A stretch of DNA of 64,000 nucleotides from Crambe crambe (GCA_963924555.1 OZ004591.1:4340001-4404000), one strand, 5' to 3'; shown: positions 28,403-41,199, counted from the stretch's first letter. The notes: generated by a model from the letters alone, not told the origin. Program-made: numbers and translations.

Positions 28403-29030
28403 TAGTCTCGCGGGCCCGACCCTTTACCAACCGCGAGGGAAGGATCTAGGAAAGAGTCTGGTCAAATCCAATACACGATCTTGTTGTGCACAGTCAGCAA
28501 TCTTCGGAAGGAGAGGCACGACTATGACGTTATTATACATCACGAATTTAGGAAAAATCTGCGCTCTGGATTTCTTAGCGCTACATGGCTGAGCAGGAAT
28601 ATGATTACAGACTGGAGGCGGCTATTCAAGAGAGTGGGAGGAGGCTTGGAAACAGCTTTCTGGTCAGAAAGTGTCGGAAATTTTTCCAGTGCAACTCCTG
28701 CAAGTACCTGGAGCAGTTCTTTGGCTGATGCACACCCTGGACCATGCAGCCTTTTCTTTTTCCTATGATCACCAATGAGATCTCTGCATACAAGCAAGCA
28801 GCTCATTAACATGACCATAGATATATCTATGACATGACTAAACTCTAGGACTACTCTGTAAGTGCACGCGCGAAAAAATCTGTTTGAGAGCCGTGACGTA
28901 TCGTGACGTTTTGCGCATGCCCCCCACCAAATCTTTGGGCAATTGAAACAAGATCATGTATTGGATTTGACCAGACTCTTTCCTAGATCCTTCCCTCGCG
29001 GTTGGTAAAGGGTCTGGCCCGCGAGACTAA
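28403..29030. mobile_element. hAT-like inverted-repeat element (~628 bp) with perfect 8-bp target duplication
   Basis: The ends TAGTCTCGCGGGCC and GGCCCGCGAGACTA are inverse over about 75 bp, running to GGTCAAATCCAATACA. TGTTCAAT is repeated at 28395-28402 and 29031-29038. It is a different family from 22077 and 27844. It carries a short open frame at 28585-28728. Confidence 0.88.
28585..28728 (+). other. 47-codon ORF carried inside the 28403 element
   Basis: ATG to TGA with residues MAEQEYDYRLEAAIQESG, then a basic, Cys-containing tail (KCRKFFQCNSCKYLEQ). It could be a captured exon or chance. Unknown family. Confidence 0.25.
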
Positions 29031-29812
29031 TGTTCAATCCAGGTCAGACATTTTCATTTTCGACCAGTGTCGAGACGGTTCTAGCTTTAAAATCTCTAAC
29101 CTCGCTCGCATGTTGGATGGTACTATCAGACTTTACAGAGACAGGTTTTCATGAAAGAGCTGGCTTCATATCGACCCTTTACAAACCAAATTTCCTGTAC
29201 GGGGTCGTCACGACACCTGACTCGATTGGATGCACTTATAATGCATACTCTTTTAGTGTAGACGCCTTACCAAACAGAACATTGATCTGACTACTGACAT
29301 GTCATCTCAGTTTTAGTGGAAACTCAGCCACCGAAGGTAGTCAGCATAATTGTCTCCATGAATACCTGAGGACACCCACGAACTTCCATAAGAACCTGTT
29401 GGCTGAAGTGACAGAGCATAATGGTCAACAGTTCAAGATCCAAGAGTGCAATCATAATTATGATGATGACTGGAATTTATCAGCCAATGGCATGATGTAG
29501 CTGAGGTGAGCAGTTATAGGGCTCGCTCCTGGCAGTAGTACACCATTATATGTGGTTCACAATAACAGTTTTTTTTTATTAATTTCTGTTTTTGCCCAAA
29601 ATTCCCCTAATAAAATCCAGACAATAGCAGTAGCACTGGGTGAAACTTCAAAGTTACTGATTACCTCATGTGCCTTAATACCACCACCCTTTAGACGAAA
29701 ACATTTTAATTTCTTCTGGAAGTTTGGTACCTTTTCAGCATTATAGTAATTGTATCACTGATTTAGACTGATCGTGAGTTGGCTGAAGCAATCATAAAGA
29801 ACACTTGTCTCT

Positions 29813-30376
29813 AGCAAGAAGGAGATACAGCTCCAAGAGACCCCCAGGAACACATACCCACCAGAACTCACACGAAGATTGTACGTAAACATAAATAAAA
29901 CTGGTCCATCTAATGTTTCTTTGTTAAAGGTCTTAACAACAGTGGGTGTGGTCCATAGTATTAGAATATTATTTTGGCTATTGAATAGTTAAAGTACACT
30001 ATAAGAGCCAAAAGTGGTACATGGTTATTATATTTTCAGGCAAGATGTGAATGAGGCCATGAGGTTAATGGAAATGTCCAAGCAATCTCTCTACGATGAT
30101 GAGCAAGGCACCAGGTCAGACATTGGATGAGTAGCTGCAAGAATGGAGGTGCAGATGTGTTATCTTTCTCTTTGTAGGAGTTCCAAGCCCATTGATGCCA
30201 TTTATAGCATCCTTAGAGAAATGGCTGACCCTGACACTGTTCGGTTTGATGATGCACGTCAACGCATCCTTGCCAAGGGGTACACACCAGACCAGTTTGA
30301 TGAGTGTCTTGATGAGTATGAGAGACTGAATGTGTGGCAGGTCAACCAATCACGAACCAGGATCACTTTCATATAG
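29813..30376 (+). pseudogene. MCM7: MCM7 pseudogene copy C (mostly deleted)
   Basis: The N-terminal exon relic (TYPPELTRRL, 29820-29882) is fused by deletion to the intron before the penultimate exon. Next come [16 protein letters not shown] at 30043-30105 and the final exon SSKPIDAIYSILREM to NVWQVNQSRTRITFI, ending at 30376. Everything from the zinc finger to the AAA+ core is gone. The terminal exon itself is intact. Confidence 0.85.
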
Positions 30377-30531
30377 CACATGGATAGGCAGACATTGTGA
30401 ACGTTATAAAGCTTCAACTTTTTAAAAGAAACATTTTAAAATAACTTTGTCAATAATAATAATATTAACTTTCAAAACCTATACCTAAAAAACAACTAAA
30501 CTAACTTTTTGTGTGTGTATGTGTTCAGAGT

Positions 30532-33500
30532 TCACTGGAATGTTTGGATATTGTCCAGGAGTTCAGCAGCTGAGGGTCTGTTGTCTTTGTCTTGCTGAAT
30601 GCATCGTCGGATCAAGTCCACCCAGTGCTGGTCTTGGATAGATGCTATCAACCTCTCACGAGCTGAGACTTCAGGGAATTGATAAGTGCACATCTCGACA
30701 AGGAGTACCCCAAAACTGAAGATGTCCATCTTGGGAGATTGGAAAGAAGGGTTGTGTGCCTCTGGGGCAGCATACGCGGGAGAACCTGGTCCCACAGTCT
30801 GCAGTTGCTGCTGGAAGTTGACTGAGCCATAATCGGTGACTTTTGCTCTCCAGCAATCAGAAGGTAGAGGCTCGAGGAGGACATTGGCACTGCTGATGTC
30901 GCGATGGACGATTGGGTCTGGCTGTATCAGGTGGAGGTAGTTGAGGGCTCTGGCCACGTCCAAACTGATGGATGTCAGTTGATGTGCTGACATGTGGAAA
31001 TCTTCCTTCTCCATTTCTCTCCTCAAACTAGTTGGCATTAGCTCCATCAATATCACCATGCCTTCATCCATGCAGGCTCCAATAAACAACACCAAGTTAG
31101 GATGTCGGATTCTGGACGCCATGTTCATCTCTCGCATGAAGAGAGATTGGTAATAGCCAGTCCTGATGGACTTGTAAAGCATCTTGGCAGCAACTTTGAC
31201 TCCTCTGAATCTTGCAACCTTCACTTCTCCCCAGCCTCCTCCTCCCAAACTCTCTTCTGTGATGTCTATTTCTCTCCTCTGCACCACCCAATGCCTCTCA
31301 TCACCTTTTCTCTCTGCTTCCCTTGAATGCTGCTCAGCTTGTTGTGCCCTCCTATCTGCTTCCACAGCTTGCTCCTCAGATGTGTGCAGTCTTTCTTCAG
31401 CTTCACGTGCTCTTCTCTCTGCTTCTATGCATCTCCCCTCAGCTTCTCTTGTTTGCTGTTCAGCTACATGCAGGGGAAGGCAATGAATTTTGATGATTGT
31501 AATCCTATGTTCTCTATTGTAGCCTGCTATTAGAGATCATAATACCTGCTAACACTCTTCTCTCAGCTTCCCTTGCTTCTTGTTCAGCTGCTTGTCTTCT
31601 TTCTGCTTCCCTGGCTCGTTGATTGGACTCTACAGGGGAAGGCAATGAATTTTGATGATTCTCCTCAGCTATGTGCACTATCCCTTCAGCTATTAGAGAT
31701 TATTATACCTGCTGACATTCTCCTCTCAGCTTCCCTGACTCTTTCTTCTTGGTCCCTCATCACTTGGCTCATCATCCTCATCATTTTCTCCCTGATCCTC
31801 TCACTTGTCCCTCTCTGGCTGTTGTCAGTTACATCTGTCAGCACCCACTCTCCAGTGAAAGACTGCAACTCTACAAGATAACAAAAATAATAGCATTGTG
31901 AAGGTGAGACTGCCTCTTATATGAGGAGAAATTTCTGACCATTAATTTTTGTGAATATGACCTTCTGATCAACATGACATGTTGATATGTTACAGTATCA
32001 TCATAACTCTGTATATAATCTGCTATCATTCACTATCTGAGCAATTGAATAGTACTATGAGCTACTTTCCATTGCTAAAGGAATGCAACATAATTATTCT
32101 TCATTCTAGTGATCTGATCTACAGACAACATTGATTAGCTGTTCAGTGAGTGATCTGATCATGACTCATTGTATATTCAGTCAGTGGATGCAGTGAGTAA
32201 AGCTGACTCTCAGGTGATATGAATCCATCCAGACAGTTACATAACTATGTACATGTTGGGAACTGTAATTTTTACCACTAAGCACTTACACTTACTGACA
32301 AAATGCTGTACAGTCAATCATGTTTGCCTATTGCATTAATGCACATGCTGGACACTACTAATCATGACAGACCACCTGGTGAATTTAGAGTGTAGACCTA
32401 GATGAGTCATGAGCTATAAATAACTAGAACTAGCTATAAAGAGTTAAATAAGTACATATCAAAATTAACATTGCACTTTGTCCTAGTAGTATAATAAAAG
32501 GAGCCTCACCAAATCGTAGCACAGTGGTCATGGACAACTTCTTGAGGTCATTGTCAGTCTTATTCTTTGGCCACTCAGGACTACCACCAAACATGACAAC
32601 CTCTGTCACTCCTGGACTGATAGTAATGGCAGCAGCACAATGCCCAAATCTAGACTGGAGACTTGGATCTTGGACCTGCACATCATGCATGTATTTAAAT
32701 ATACACCTGTACACAACATCTGAACAGGATAGCTGAGCTGAGTGGATATCAGCTACAGCAAAAGTATGGACACATGTCTATTGTTTGATGGAGCACATTT
32801 GGAATACTCTCATCGTTATGACACAGTTCAGGTGAGGTATTGAGCTTGTCACTCAGGAAATCACATTTCACTTACCTCTTTCCACTTCCCTGAGTCTAGA
32901 TCCAATATCCACACATCACTTAGTGGCACATTATTAGCACCAAGTCCCCCAGTCACTAAAAGTTTAGGGTCATCTCCACAATAGCCCAAACAGACTGCAA
33001 CATGGTAATTTCTTTCCACTGGACAAGGTATTCCTTCCTGATGGTCAAGTTTACTCCAGTGCTGCATAAAGGTACACAATAGGGAGATAAATCTATCAAT
33101 CAAACAATTGTATGGAGGATAACTATGGCACTTATTACTACCAAAAATGGCACATTTTAATCCTTATTATTCATCCATACATCTCACCATAGTGGTCAAG
33201 TCTATGATAAATGCATCATTGCTTTTCCCTATACAAGGCTGGTTGCCCCCAAACAACACTGCACGGTGGCCATCAATCATGGTAAAGGAGAAACCAGAAC
33301 AGGGAGGTGGCCTCGTCCCACTGACAGTAGGAGAGGACCATGTACCTGCAATGGATTCATAGAAATATCTGTTACATAGTAACTGAGTCTTAAATGGAGT
33401 ACGTACAGATCATTACTTCATCATATGTAGCTATAATTGTTACAGAATTATGAGACTGATGAAGTTTTAGGACTGCATCTTTATAGTGAGATCTTCCAGA

Positions 33501-34628
33501 ACTAACAGGTATAGAGGGAAGGAGGTGTCTGGTCAAACTCTTACAATTGACTTGTTCTGAATGTCAACCTCTTTTTCTGGGTATTTACATCATGTGATAT
33601 TATGGAAGGGCTATAGCCTCATACCCAGTCCAATTTGTTAGGCCTGGGTACAAGGCTAGGAGGATTGTACTGTTAGTACTATGTCATAGTCAGTGAGGTA
33701 TAGATAAGATGCAATGGAATGTGCAATAGCTAACTAGTTATAAACTGCAATGGATTTGCCATCATTAAAGACAGTCTCCTATAGATAAACAGATTCCTGT
33801 CTCAAGCAACCTACGTAAGTAAAATATCACCACATGATATGATATGCCTCTTGATTATATGAGATGATTAGCTGAGGTTCTTGAAGTGGCTGGTGTGACT
33901 TAGAACAAGCCGGTAACATGTATATCCCAGTTAAGAAGTGAATGTGAGATATTAATGACTATGTGGGCACACTCAAGTGATGTCTGCTCCCTGCCTTAAA
34001 TAGGTCCCATCATTTTCAAACTTTTCCCCAGTACCAAAACCTTCAGATTTTTCAGTGAGTATTTCTATGCACTTGTTGTGTGAGACCACAATAATAATGA
34101 TGCTCCCTCACCTTTTTTGAGGTCAAAGGTGTGCATCTCATTAGTCCACCCTCGTCCATCAGTATAACTATTATCTGTTACAAAGTCTGCTCCTGACTGG
34201 GTAGGGCCTGATGGGGTGCCATATCCACCAAACAATACGCATTTCTCTCCCCACACAACCATACCATGACCCAATTTCTCCATTGGACTGTCAGCACTGT
34301 GTGGTGCCAATTCCCTCCATGATGACGTCCTAGTGTTGAACTCGTAGAGAGAACTTAAACCCAACAATCCACGAGTCCCTCCATACATGTAGATAATATG
34401 TCCTGAAGATGCACAGGCACCACGGTAGAACCAAGGGGGAGGGTCTCCTTTAGTTGGCTTTCTTGTCCAAGTCTCAAGGTAGGAATCGAAACTCTCAATG
34501 GACACTATCTTTTCCCCTCCACTCGTAGAAAAATCTTCAGTACGTCCTCCCCACATATAGATCTGTCCATCGACGGAAGAAAAGGAGGGACTTGATCGAG
34601 GAGAGGGCTCGTAGAGAGGCACTGCCAT
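30532..34628 (-). CDS. KK-C: Kelch - coiled-coil - kinase, intact, 7 exons, ~734 aa
   Basis: My exons are 34628-34112, 33345-33188, 33061-32876, 32675-32510, 31870-31709, 31629-31546 and 31463-30532; 2205 nt, in frame, GT-AG. The start MAVPLYEPSPR is shared with E. There are six Kelch GG motifs, a SLTGEW-type linker (here SFTGEW), one 84-nt coiled-coil cassette, and a long heptad helix inside the last exon. The kinase is N-lobe type 1 (RFRGVKVAAKMLYKS, IGACMDEGMVIL) with a full lysine, HRD, DYG and APE. Exon 4 is one codon shorter than in the others (KNKTDND). Probably a cytosolic signalling kinase with a protein-binding propeller; partners unknown. Confidence 0.85.
33614..33658. mobile_element. 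45-bp mini foldback with TAGCCTCRTACCCAG ends
   Basis: TAGCCTCATACCCAG and CTGGGTACAAGGCTA face each other around a 14-nt loop in intron 1 of KK-C. The KK-G counterpart is 62890-62934. KK-A (5355-5371) and KK-D (39685-39702) keep only the right half. The ends resemble the hAT-like family at 22077 and 27844. Confidence 0.6.
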
Positions 34629-34849
34629 TTTGCTCGAGCCCCACCCACCCACAGCACCTCGAAACCACACCTATCGCTAAAAGCGCTGCCCCGCCCCCTT
34701 ATCAGACTTTTATATTCTTGCACACAAAACAACTAGAAAAGGAGACAGAACGATACAATTGCTAAGTCATACGTGCAGACAAAGGCCATTATCTCTGCAG
34801 GAATAGACCTAAGTGGCTCTTCTTTCCTATGATGGGGAAAAATTATAAA

Positions 34850-34989
34850 GGCCATGTATAGGGTTAGTCAGTATAGCAGTTTCTGTGAACATCAAATTAT
34901 GCTGCCTTCAATGAAATCCCTACATGTCATCACTGCCTCCCACCAAGCTGTCATGCCAGCGTAAGAGTGTTCTGCTTGGTTTAGGCAGA
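34850..34989. repeat. Partial foldback element at the truncated edge of MCM7-D
   Basis: The stretch from GGGTTAGTCAGTATAGCAG to TTCTGCTTGGTTTAGGC resembles one side of the foldback at 18477-18738. MCM7-D homology starts immediately after it. The same junction is at 49670-49813. Confidence 0.65.
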
Positions 34990-35600
34990 CTGACTACATT
35001 GCTGCCTGCAAGAAGAAATAGCCGATCATTCCTGAAGGTTTGACTGACTACATAGTGGGTCAGTATGTGGAGATGAGGGACAGTTCCAGGAACAAGGGAG
35101 GGATGAACCAGACCTTCACCTCTGCCAGGACTCTCTTGGCCTTGCTCAGGCTCTCCACAGCACTGGTGAGAGTATTAAAATATATTTTGGCTAAAGTACA
35201 CTATAAGAGCCCAAAGTGGTATATGGTTATTATATTCTCAGGCTCGACTCTGCTTAGGCTCGACTCCGCTTGGCCTCTGTGGTGGAAAAGGAGGATGTGA
35301 ATGAGGCCATGAGGCTAATGGAGATGTTCAAGCAATCTCTCTATGATGATGAGCAAGGCACCAGGTCAGACATTGTGCAGGAATGGAGGTGCAGATGTTA
35401 TCTTTTTTCTTTATGTATATAGGAGTTCCAAGCCCATTGATGCCATTTATAGCATCCTTAGAGAAATGGCTGACCCTGACACTGTTTGGTTTGATGATGC
35501 ACGTCAACGCATCCTTGCCAAGGGGTACACACCAGACCAGTTTGACGAGTGTCTTGATGAGTATGAGTGTGGCAGGTCAACCAATCACGAACCAGGATCA
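34990..35600 (+). pseudogene. MCM7: MCM7 pseudogene copy D (C-terminal third)
   Basis: It begins inside the [13 protein letters not shown] exon at the foldback edge. CAG to TAG gives ACKKK-stop. [17 protein letters not shown] to [11 protein letters not shown] follows at 35034-35165, then a duplicated GLDSAW-like stretch at the next exon start (ggctcgactctgctt repeated). The last exon, 35424-35600, has a 10-nt deletion that shifts YERLNVWQ to YECGRS. Copy F shares all three lesions. Confidence 0.88.
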
Positions 35601-35723
35601 CTTTCATATAGCACATGGATAGGCAGACATTGTGAATGTTATAAAGCTTCAACTTTTTAAAAGAAATATTTTGAAATAAAAAAACAACTAAACTAACTTT
35701 TTGTGTGTGTATGTGTTCAGAGT

Positions 35724-38700
35724 TCACTGGAATGTTTGGATATTGTCCAGGAGTTCAGCAGCTGAGGGTCTGTTGTCTTTGTCTTGCTGAATGCATCGTT
35801 GGATCAAGTCCACCCAGTGCTGGTCTTGGATGGATGCTATCAACCGCTCACGAGCTGAGACTTCAGGGAATCGACAAGTACACATCTCGACAAGGAGCAC
35901 CCCAAAACTGAAGATGTCCATCTTGGGGGACTGGAGGGAAGGGTTGTGTGCCTCTGGGGCGGCATACACAGGAGAGCCAGGTCCCACGGTCTGCAGTTGC
36001 TGCTGGAAGTTGACTGAACCATAATCGGTGACTTTAGCTCTCCAACGATCAGAAGGCAGAGGCTCAAGGAGGACATTGGCACTGCTGATGTCGCGATGAA
36101 CGATTGGATCTGGCTGTATCAGGTGGAGGTAGTTGAGGGCTCTGGCCACATCTAAACTGATGGAAGTCAGTTGATGTGCTGACATGTGGAAATCTTCCTT
36201 CTCCATTTCTTTCCTCAAACTAGTTGGCATTAGCTCCATCAGTATCACCATGCCTTCATCCATGCAGGCTCCAATAAACAGCACCAAGTTAGGATGTCGG
36301 ATTCTGGAAGCCATGTCCATCTCTCACATGAAGAGATCTTGGTAGTAGCCAGTCCTGATGGACTTGTAAAGCATCTTGGCAGCAACTTTGACTCCTCTGA
36401 ATCTTGCAACCTTCACTTCTCCCCAGCCTCCTCCTCCCAAACTCTCTTCTGTGAGGTCTATTTCTCTCCTCTGCACCACCCAATGCCTCTCATTAGTACC
36501 TCTGCTTTCTGCCTCTCTCGTATGCTGCTGCTCAGTTTGTGCCCTTCTCTCTGCTTGAGTAGCTCGCTCCTTAACTTCTTGCACTCTTCTTTCAGCTTCA
36601 TGCATTCTTCTCTCTGTTTCAGTAGCTCGCTCTTCAACCACGTGCACTCTCCTTTCAGCTTCATGTGTTCTCATCTCAGCTTCTGTAACCCTCTGCTCTG
36701 CTTCTCTTACGTGTTGTTCAGATGCTTGTGCTTCCTTGGCTCGTTGATCAGACTCTATAAATGCGATTAAAAAGCTACATTCTTATGATTTTGAAAATGC
36801 AATGTGCAGCCATTTTTTTCCTGCTTTCTATTTATCTTAGCTGCTGTATAATTGCTTGTTAAACTAAATGTAAATAGTGACATTGCATGTCCTCAAGTTC
36901 ATCCTCTAAATTTTGAAGGCTAATTTTTCCCCTCCTCGACAGAAATATATGTACCTGCGGATATTCTTTTTTCAGCTTCTGTCGCTCTTTCCTCGGCTAT
37001 GTGCACTCTTTTTTCAGCTTCTCTGACTCGTTCAGCTGCTTGTACTTCCCTTGCTTGTTGATCAGACTCTGAGAGAAAATTGGCAATTTTAAAGCTAACA
37101 ACTGATCTATCGAAGTCAAGAAAGGGAAGGAGAGAGTATCTAGAATAATAAACTGCAATGAAAATTGAGTAGCTATGTTGCTTCTACATGTACAAATGAT
37201 CAGCATAAGAACTTTCAATATAGACCCTTCAAAATATTTGAGATATCTACTAGGGTTATACCTGCTGATATTCTCCTCTCCACTTCTACAGCAGCCCTCT
37301 TCTCTGCTTCTGTAGCTCTCTCCTCAGCTGTGTGCATTCTTCTTTCAGCTTCACGTCCTCTTCTCTCTGCCTCTGTGACTCGTTCTTCAGCTAAGCGTGC
37401 TCTTGCTTCCATTTCCGTAATCATATTCTCTGCTTCTCTAGCTCGTTGTTCAGCTGTTCGTGCTCTTTCTGTTTCCCTGGCTATTTGTTCTATAGGGAAC
37501 ATCAAAGGAAAGTCAATGTCAATAGTAAATCCACATTTCTACCAGTTTGGCACCCTCTCTCTCATTGACAGGAGAATTATTAATTGAAGCTATAGATATA
37601 CAGAGAAACGATTCTTCTACATATAGGTGGCTAATCTTACCTGCTGATATTCTCTCTGCTTCTGTAGCTCTCTCCTCAGCTGTGAGCAGCCTTCTTTCAG
37701 TGTCACCAAACCTCCTCTCTGCTTCCCTTGCTCGTTGTTCAGCTTCATGTGCTCTTCTCTCTGCCTCTGTGACTCGATCGGACTCTACAGAGGAAGATGA
37801 TAATTACAACAATGATAATTTCAACTAGCCATACCTGCTGACATTCTTCTCTCAGCTTCCCTGACTCTTTCTTCAAGATCCCTCACCACTTCATCCCTTC
37901 CAACCACATCCACTGGTCTTGCTGCTGCTGCACTCTGCATTTGACTCATCTTCACCATTTTCTCCCTGATCCTCTCACTTGTCCCTCTCTGGCTGTTGTC
38001 AGCTACATCTGTCAGCACCCATTCTCCAGTGAGAGACTGCAACTCTGCAAGACAACAAAAATAATAGCATTGTGAAGCTGAAACTGCACCCTATTAGGAG
38101 ACTAATCATTGTGAACACGACATCCTGATCAACATGACAGGTTGATGTTACAGTATCATCATAACTCTGTATATAATCTGCTATCATTCACTATCTGAGC
38201 AATTGAATAGTACTATGAGCTACTTTACATTGATGTTTCTGAAGGAATGCAGATATTCTTCATTCTAGTGATCTGATCTACAGGCAACATTGATTAGCTG
38301 TTCAGCGATTGAGCTGATCATGACTCATTGTGTATTTAGTTAATGGTGCAGTGAGTAAAGCTGACTCTCAGGTGATATGAATCCATCCAGATAGTTACAT
38401 AACTATGTACATGTAGGGAACTGTAATTTTTACCACAAATTACTGACAAATGCTGTACAGTCAATCATGTTTGCCTATTGCATTAATGCACATGCTGGAC
38501 ACTACTAATCATGACAGGCCACCTGGTGAATTTAGAGTGTAGACCTAGATGAGTCATGAGCTATAAATAACTAGAACTAGTTATAAAGAGTTAAATAAGT
38601 ACATGTCAAAATTAACATTGCACTTTGTCCTAGTAGTATAATAAAAGGAGCCTCACCAAATCGTAGCACAGTGGTCATGGACAACTTCTGGAAGTCAGCA

Positions 38701-40663
38701 TCAGTCTTATAATTCTTTGGCCACTCAGGACTACCACCAAACATGACAACCTCTGTCACTCCTGGACTGATAGTAGAGGCAGCAGCACGATGCCAGAATC
38801 TTGACTGGAGACTTGGAACTTGGATCTGCACATCATGCATGTGTTTAAATATACACCTGTACACAACATTTGAACAGGACAGCTGAGCTGAGTGGATATC
38901 AGCTACAGCAAAGTATGGACACATGTCTATTGTTTGATGGAGCATATTTGGAATACTCTCATCGTTATGAGCTTGTCACTCAGTAAATTCGCTTACCTCT
39001 TTCCACTTCCTTGAGTCTAGATCCAATATCCACACATCACTTAGTGTCACATAATTAGCATCAACTCCCCCAGTCACTAGAAGTTTAAGGTTGTCCCCAC
39101 CATAGCCCAAACAGACTGCAACATGGCCACCTCTTTCCACTGGACGAGGTACTCCTTCCTGATGGTCAAGTTTACTCCAGTGCTGCATAAAGGTACACAA
39201 TAGGGAGAAAAATCTATCAATCAAACAATTGTATGGAGGATAGCTATGGCACTTATTATTACAAAAAATGGCACATTTTAATCCTTATTATTCATCCATA
39301 CATCTCACCATAGTAGTCAAGTCTAAGATAAATGCATCATTACTCCTCCCTATATCAGGCTGGTAACCCCCAAACAACACTGCATGGTGGCCATCAATCA
39401 TGGTAAAGGAGAAAGCAACACAGGGAGGTGGCCTTGTCCCACTGACATTTGGGGAGGACCATGTACCTGCAATGGATTCATAGAAATATCTGTTATACAT
39501 AGTAACTGAGTCTTAAATGGAGTACAGTATATGTACAGATCATGAAATGAAGTATTACTTCATCATGTGTAATTGTTACAGAAGTATGACACTGATGACT
39601 GCATCTTTATAGTGAGATCTTCCAGAACTAACAGGTATAGAGGGAAGGAGGTGTCTGGTCAAACTCTTACAATTGACTTGTTCTGGCCTGGGTACGAGGC
39701 TAGGAAGGGCTATGGAATTTTGCACGAGGATTGTACTGTTAGCATTATGTCATAGTCAGTGAGGTATAGATAAGATGCAATGGAATGTGATACATTGCAA
39801 TAGCTAACTAGTTATAAACTGCAATGGATTTGTCATCCATAAAGACAGTCTCCTATAGATAAACAGATTCCTGTCTCAAGCAACCTATCACTACATGATA
39901 TGATACGCCTTATGTTTAGCTGAAGTTCTTGAAGTGGCTGGTGTGACTTAGAACAAGCCGGTAACATGTATATCCCAGTTAAGAAGTGAATGTGTGATAC
40001 TAATGATTATGTGGGCATACTGAAGTGATGTCTGCTCCCTGCCTTGAATAGTTCCCATCATGTTTTAAACTTTTCCCCAGTAGCTAAAACCTTCACATTT
40101 TTCAGTGAATATTTCTATGCATTTATTGTTTGAGAACACAATAATAATGATGCTCCCTCACCTTTTTTGAGGTCAAAGGTGTGCATCTCATTAGTCCACC
40201 CATATCCTTTAGTATGCCTTACAAAGTCTGCTCCTGACTGGGTGGGACCTGATGGGATGCCATACCCACCAAACAATACACATTTCTCTCCCCACACAAC
40301 CATACCACAGTTCACCTTCTTCATTGGACTGTCAGCACTGTGTGGTGCCAATTCCCTCCATGATGACGTCCTAGAGTTGAACTCATATAGAGATCCATAA
40401 TATGACTGTCCACCATTCCCTCCATACGTGTAGATGATATGTCCTGAAGATGCACAGGCACCATCGTAGAGCCAAGGGGGAGGATCTCCTTTAGTTGTCT
40501 TTCTAGTCCAAGTCTCAAGGTAGGGATCGAAACTCTCAATGGACACTATCTTTTTCTTTCTACTCCTAGAAAAATCTTCAGTACGTCCTCCCCACATATA
40601 GATCTCTCCATCGACGGAAGAAGAGAAGGGATCGAATCGAGGAGAGGGCTCGTAGAGAGCCAT
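35724..40663 (-). pseudogene. KK-D: Kelch - coiled-coil - kinase with a nonsense codon in the kinase domain
   Basis: My exons are 40663-40162, 39466-39309, 39182-38997, 38825-38657, 38044-37835, 37784-37641, 37489-37262, 37068-36955 and 36754-35724; 2742 nt and in frame except for a TGA at 36326-36324. There the paralogue F has CGA (Arg) in LFMREMDMAS, so a single C-to-T change truncates the protein just before the alpha-C glutamate: about 713 of 913 residues remain. The propeller (six GG motifs), linker exon (longer, with AARPVDVVGRDEVV) and three coiled-coil cassettes are otherwise intact. It could still make a Kelch-coiled-coil protein without kinase activity, possibly a dominant-negative or scaffold. 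The lesion is young, as the rest of the kinase frame is open. Confidence 0.82.
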
Positions 40664-41180
40664 TTTACTCTAGCCCCACCCACCTCTCTGTAAGAAAGTC
40701 ACGCCCACCGCATTTTATCAGAGAGCGCGGTAGCGCTCTCTATGTAGGGATGACCTATGACCCTCCATAGGACTAATACAAAATGATCTCACAAAACAGT
40801 AAGTTGTAGCTGCTATGACTGCTTATCCTGTCTTTTATGCACATTCTTATCATGCAGGAGAATTTTGGAGGCTGAAAGACTCAACACGGAAGAATAACAA
40901 AAGCGCACTTTTTCATGATTTCTTATGCGGTAGCGCTCTCTATGTAGGGATGACCTATGACCCTCCATAGGACTAATACAAAATGAAGTTGGATTTTCCC
41001 AGAAAACAATAAGTTGTAGCTGCTATGACTACTTACCCTGTCTCTTATACACATTCTTATCATGCAGGAGAATTTTGGAGGCTGAAAGACTCAACATGAA
41101 AGAATAAAGCGCACTTTTCCATGATTTCTGATCAGAGAGCGCAGTAGCGCTCTCTATGTAGGGATGACCTATGACTGTCA
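40664..41180. repeat. Tandem hairpin-repeat cluster upstream of KK-D
   Basis: Two ~200-bp units in tandem (about 40722-40925 and 40926-41130) plus a third partial unit begin with or carry GCGGTAGCGCTCTCTATGTAGGG, then GGATGACCTATGACC and TTGTAGCTGCTATGACT. The first and third have the full hairpin AGAGAGCGC..GCGCTCTCT. The cluster starts inside the position of the KK-D TATA box. No coding seen. Confidence 0.75.
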
Positions 41181-41199
41181 TGCCATATTTGGTCCTGCT

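Larger units (their letters stand above)
27307..29110 (-). pseudogene. SEC24: Second SEC24 piece (helical and upstream exons), interrupted by two elements
   Basis: The exon at 27500-27310 again encodes QCAVILSRYRRHC and GQLILPESLKFLPMYANC, a duplicate of an exon already present at 24370-24180. The exon near 27810-27770 is a decayed VHN-type exon, and near 29040-29110 lies a decayed beta-sandwich exon end. It lies 5' of SEC24-B exons that should precede it, so it belongs to a separate, truncated copy, paralogous to 9664-10350. Elements at 27844 and 28403 split it. Confidence 0.65.

Noticed and set aside
29030..29290. 86-residue plus-strand frame after the 28403 element
   Set aside because: It is opposite a decayed SEC24 exon, is interrupted in the paralogous region 10230-10500, and has no recognisable domain.
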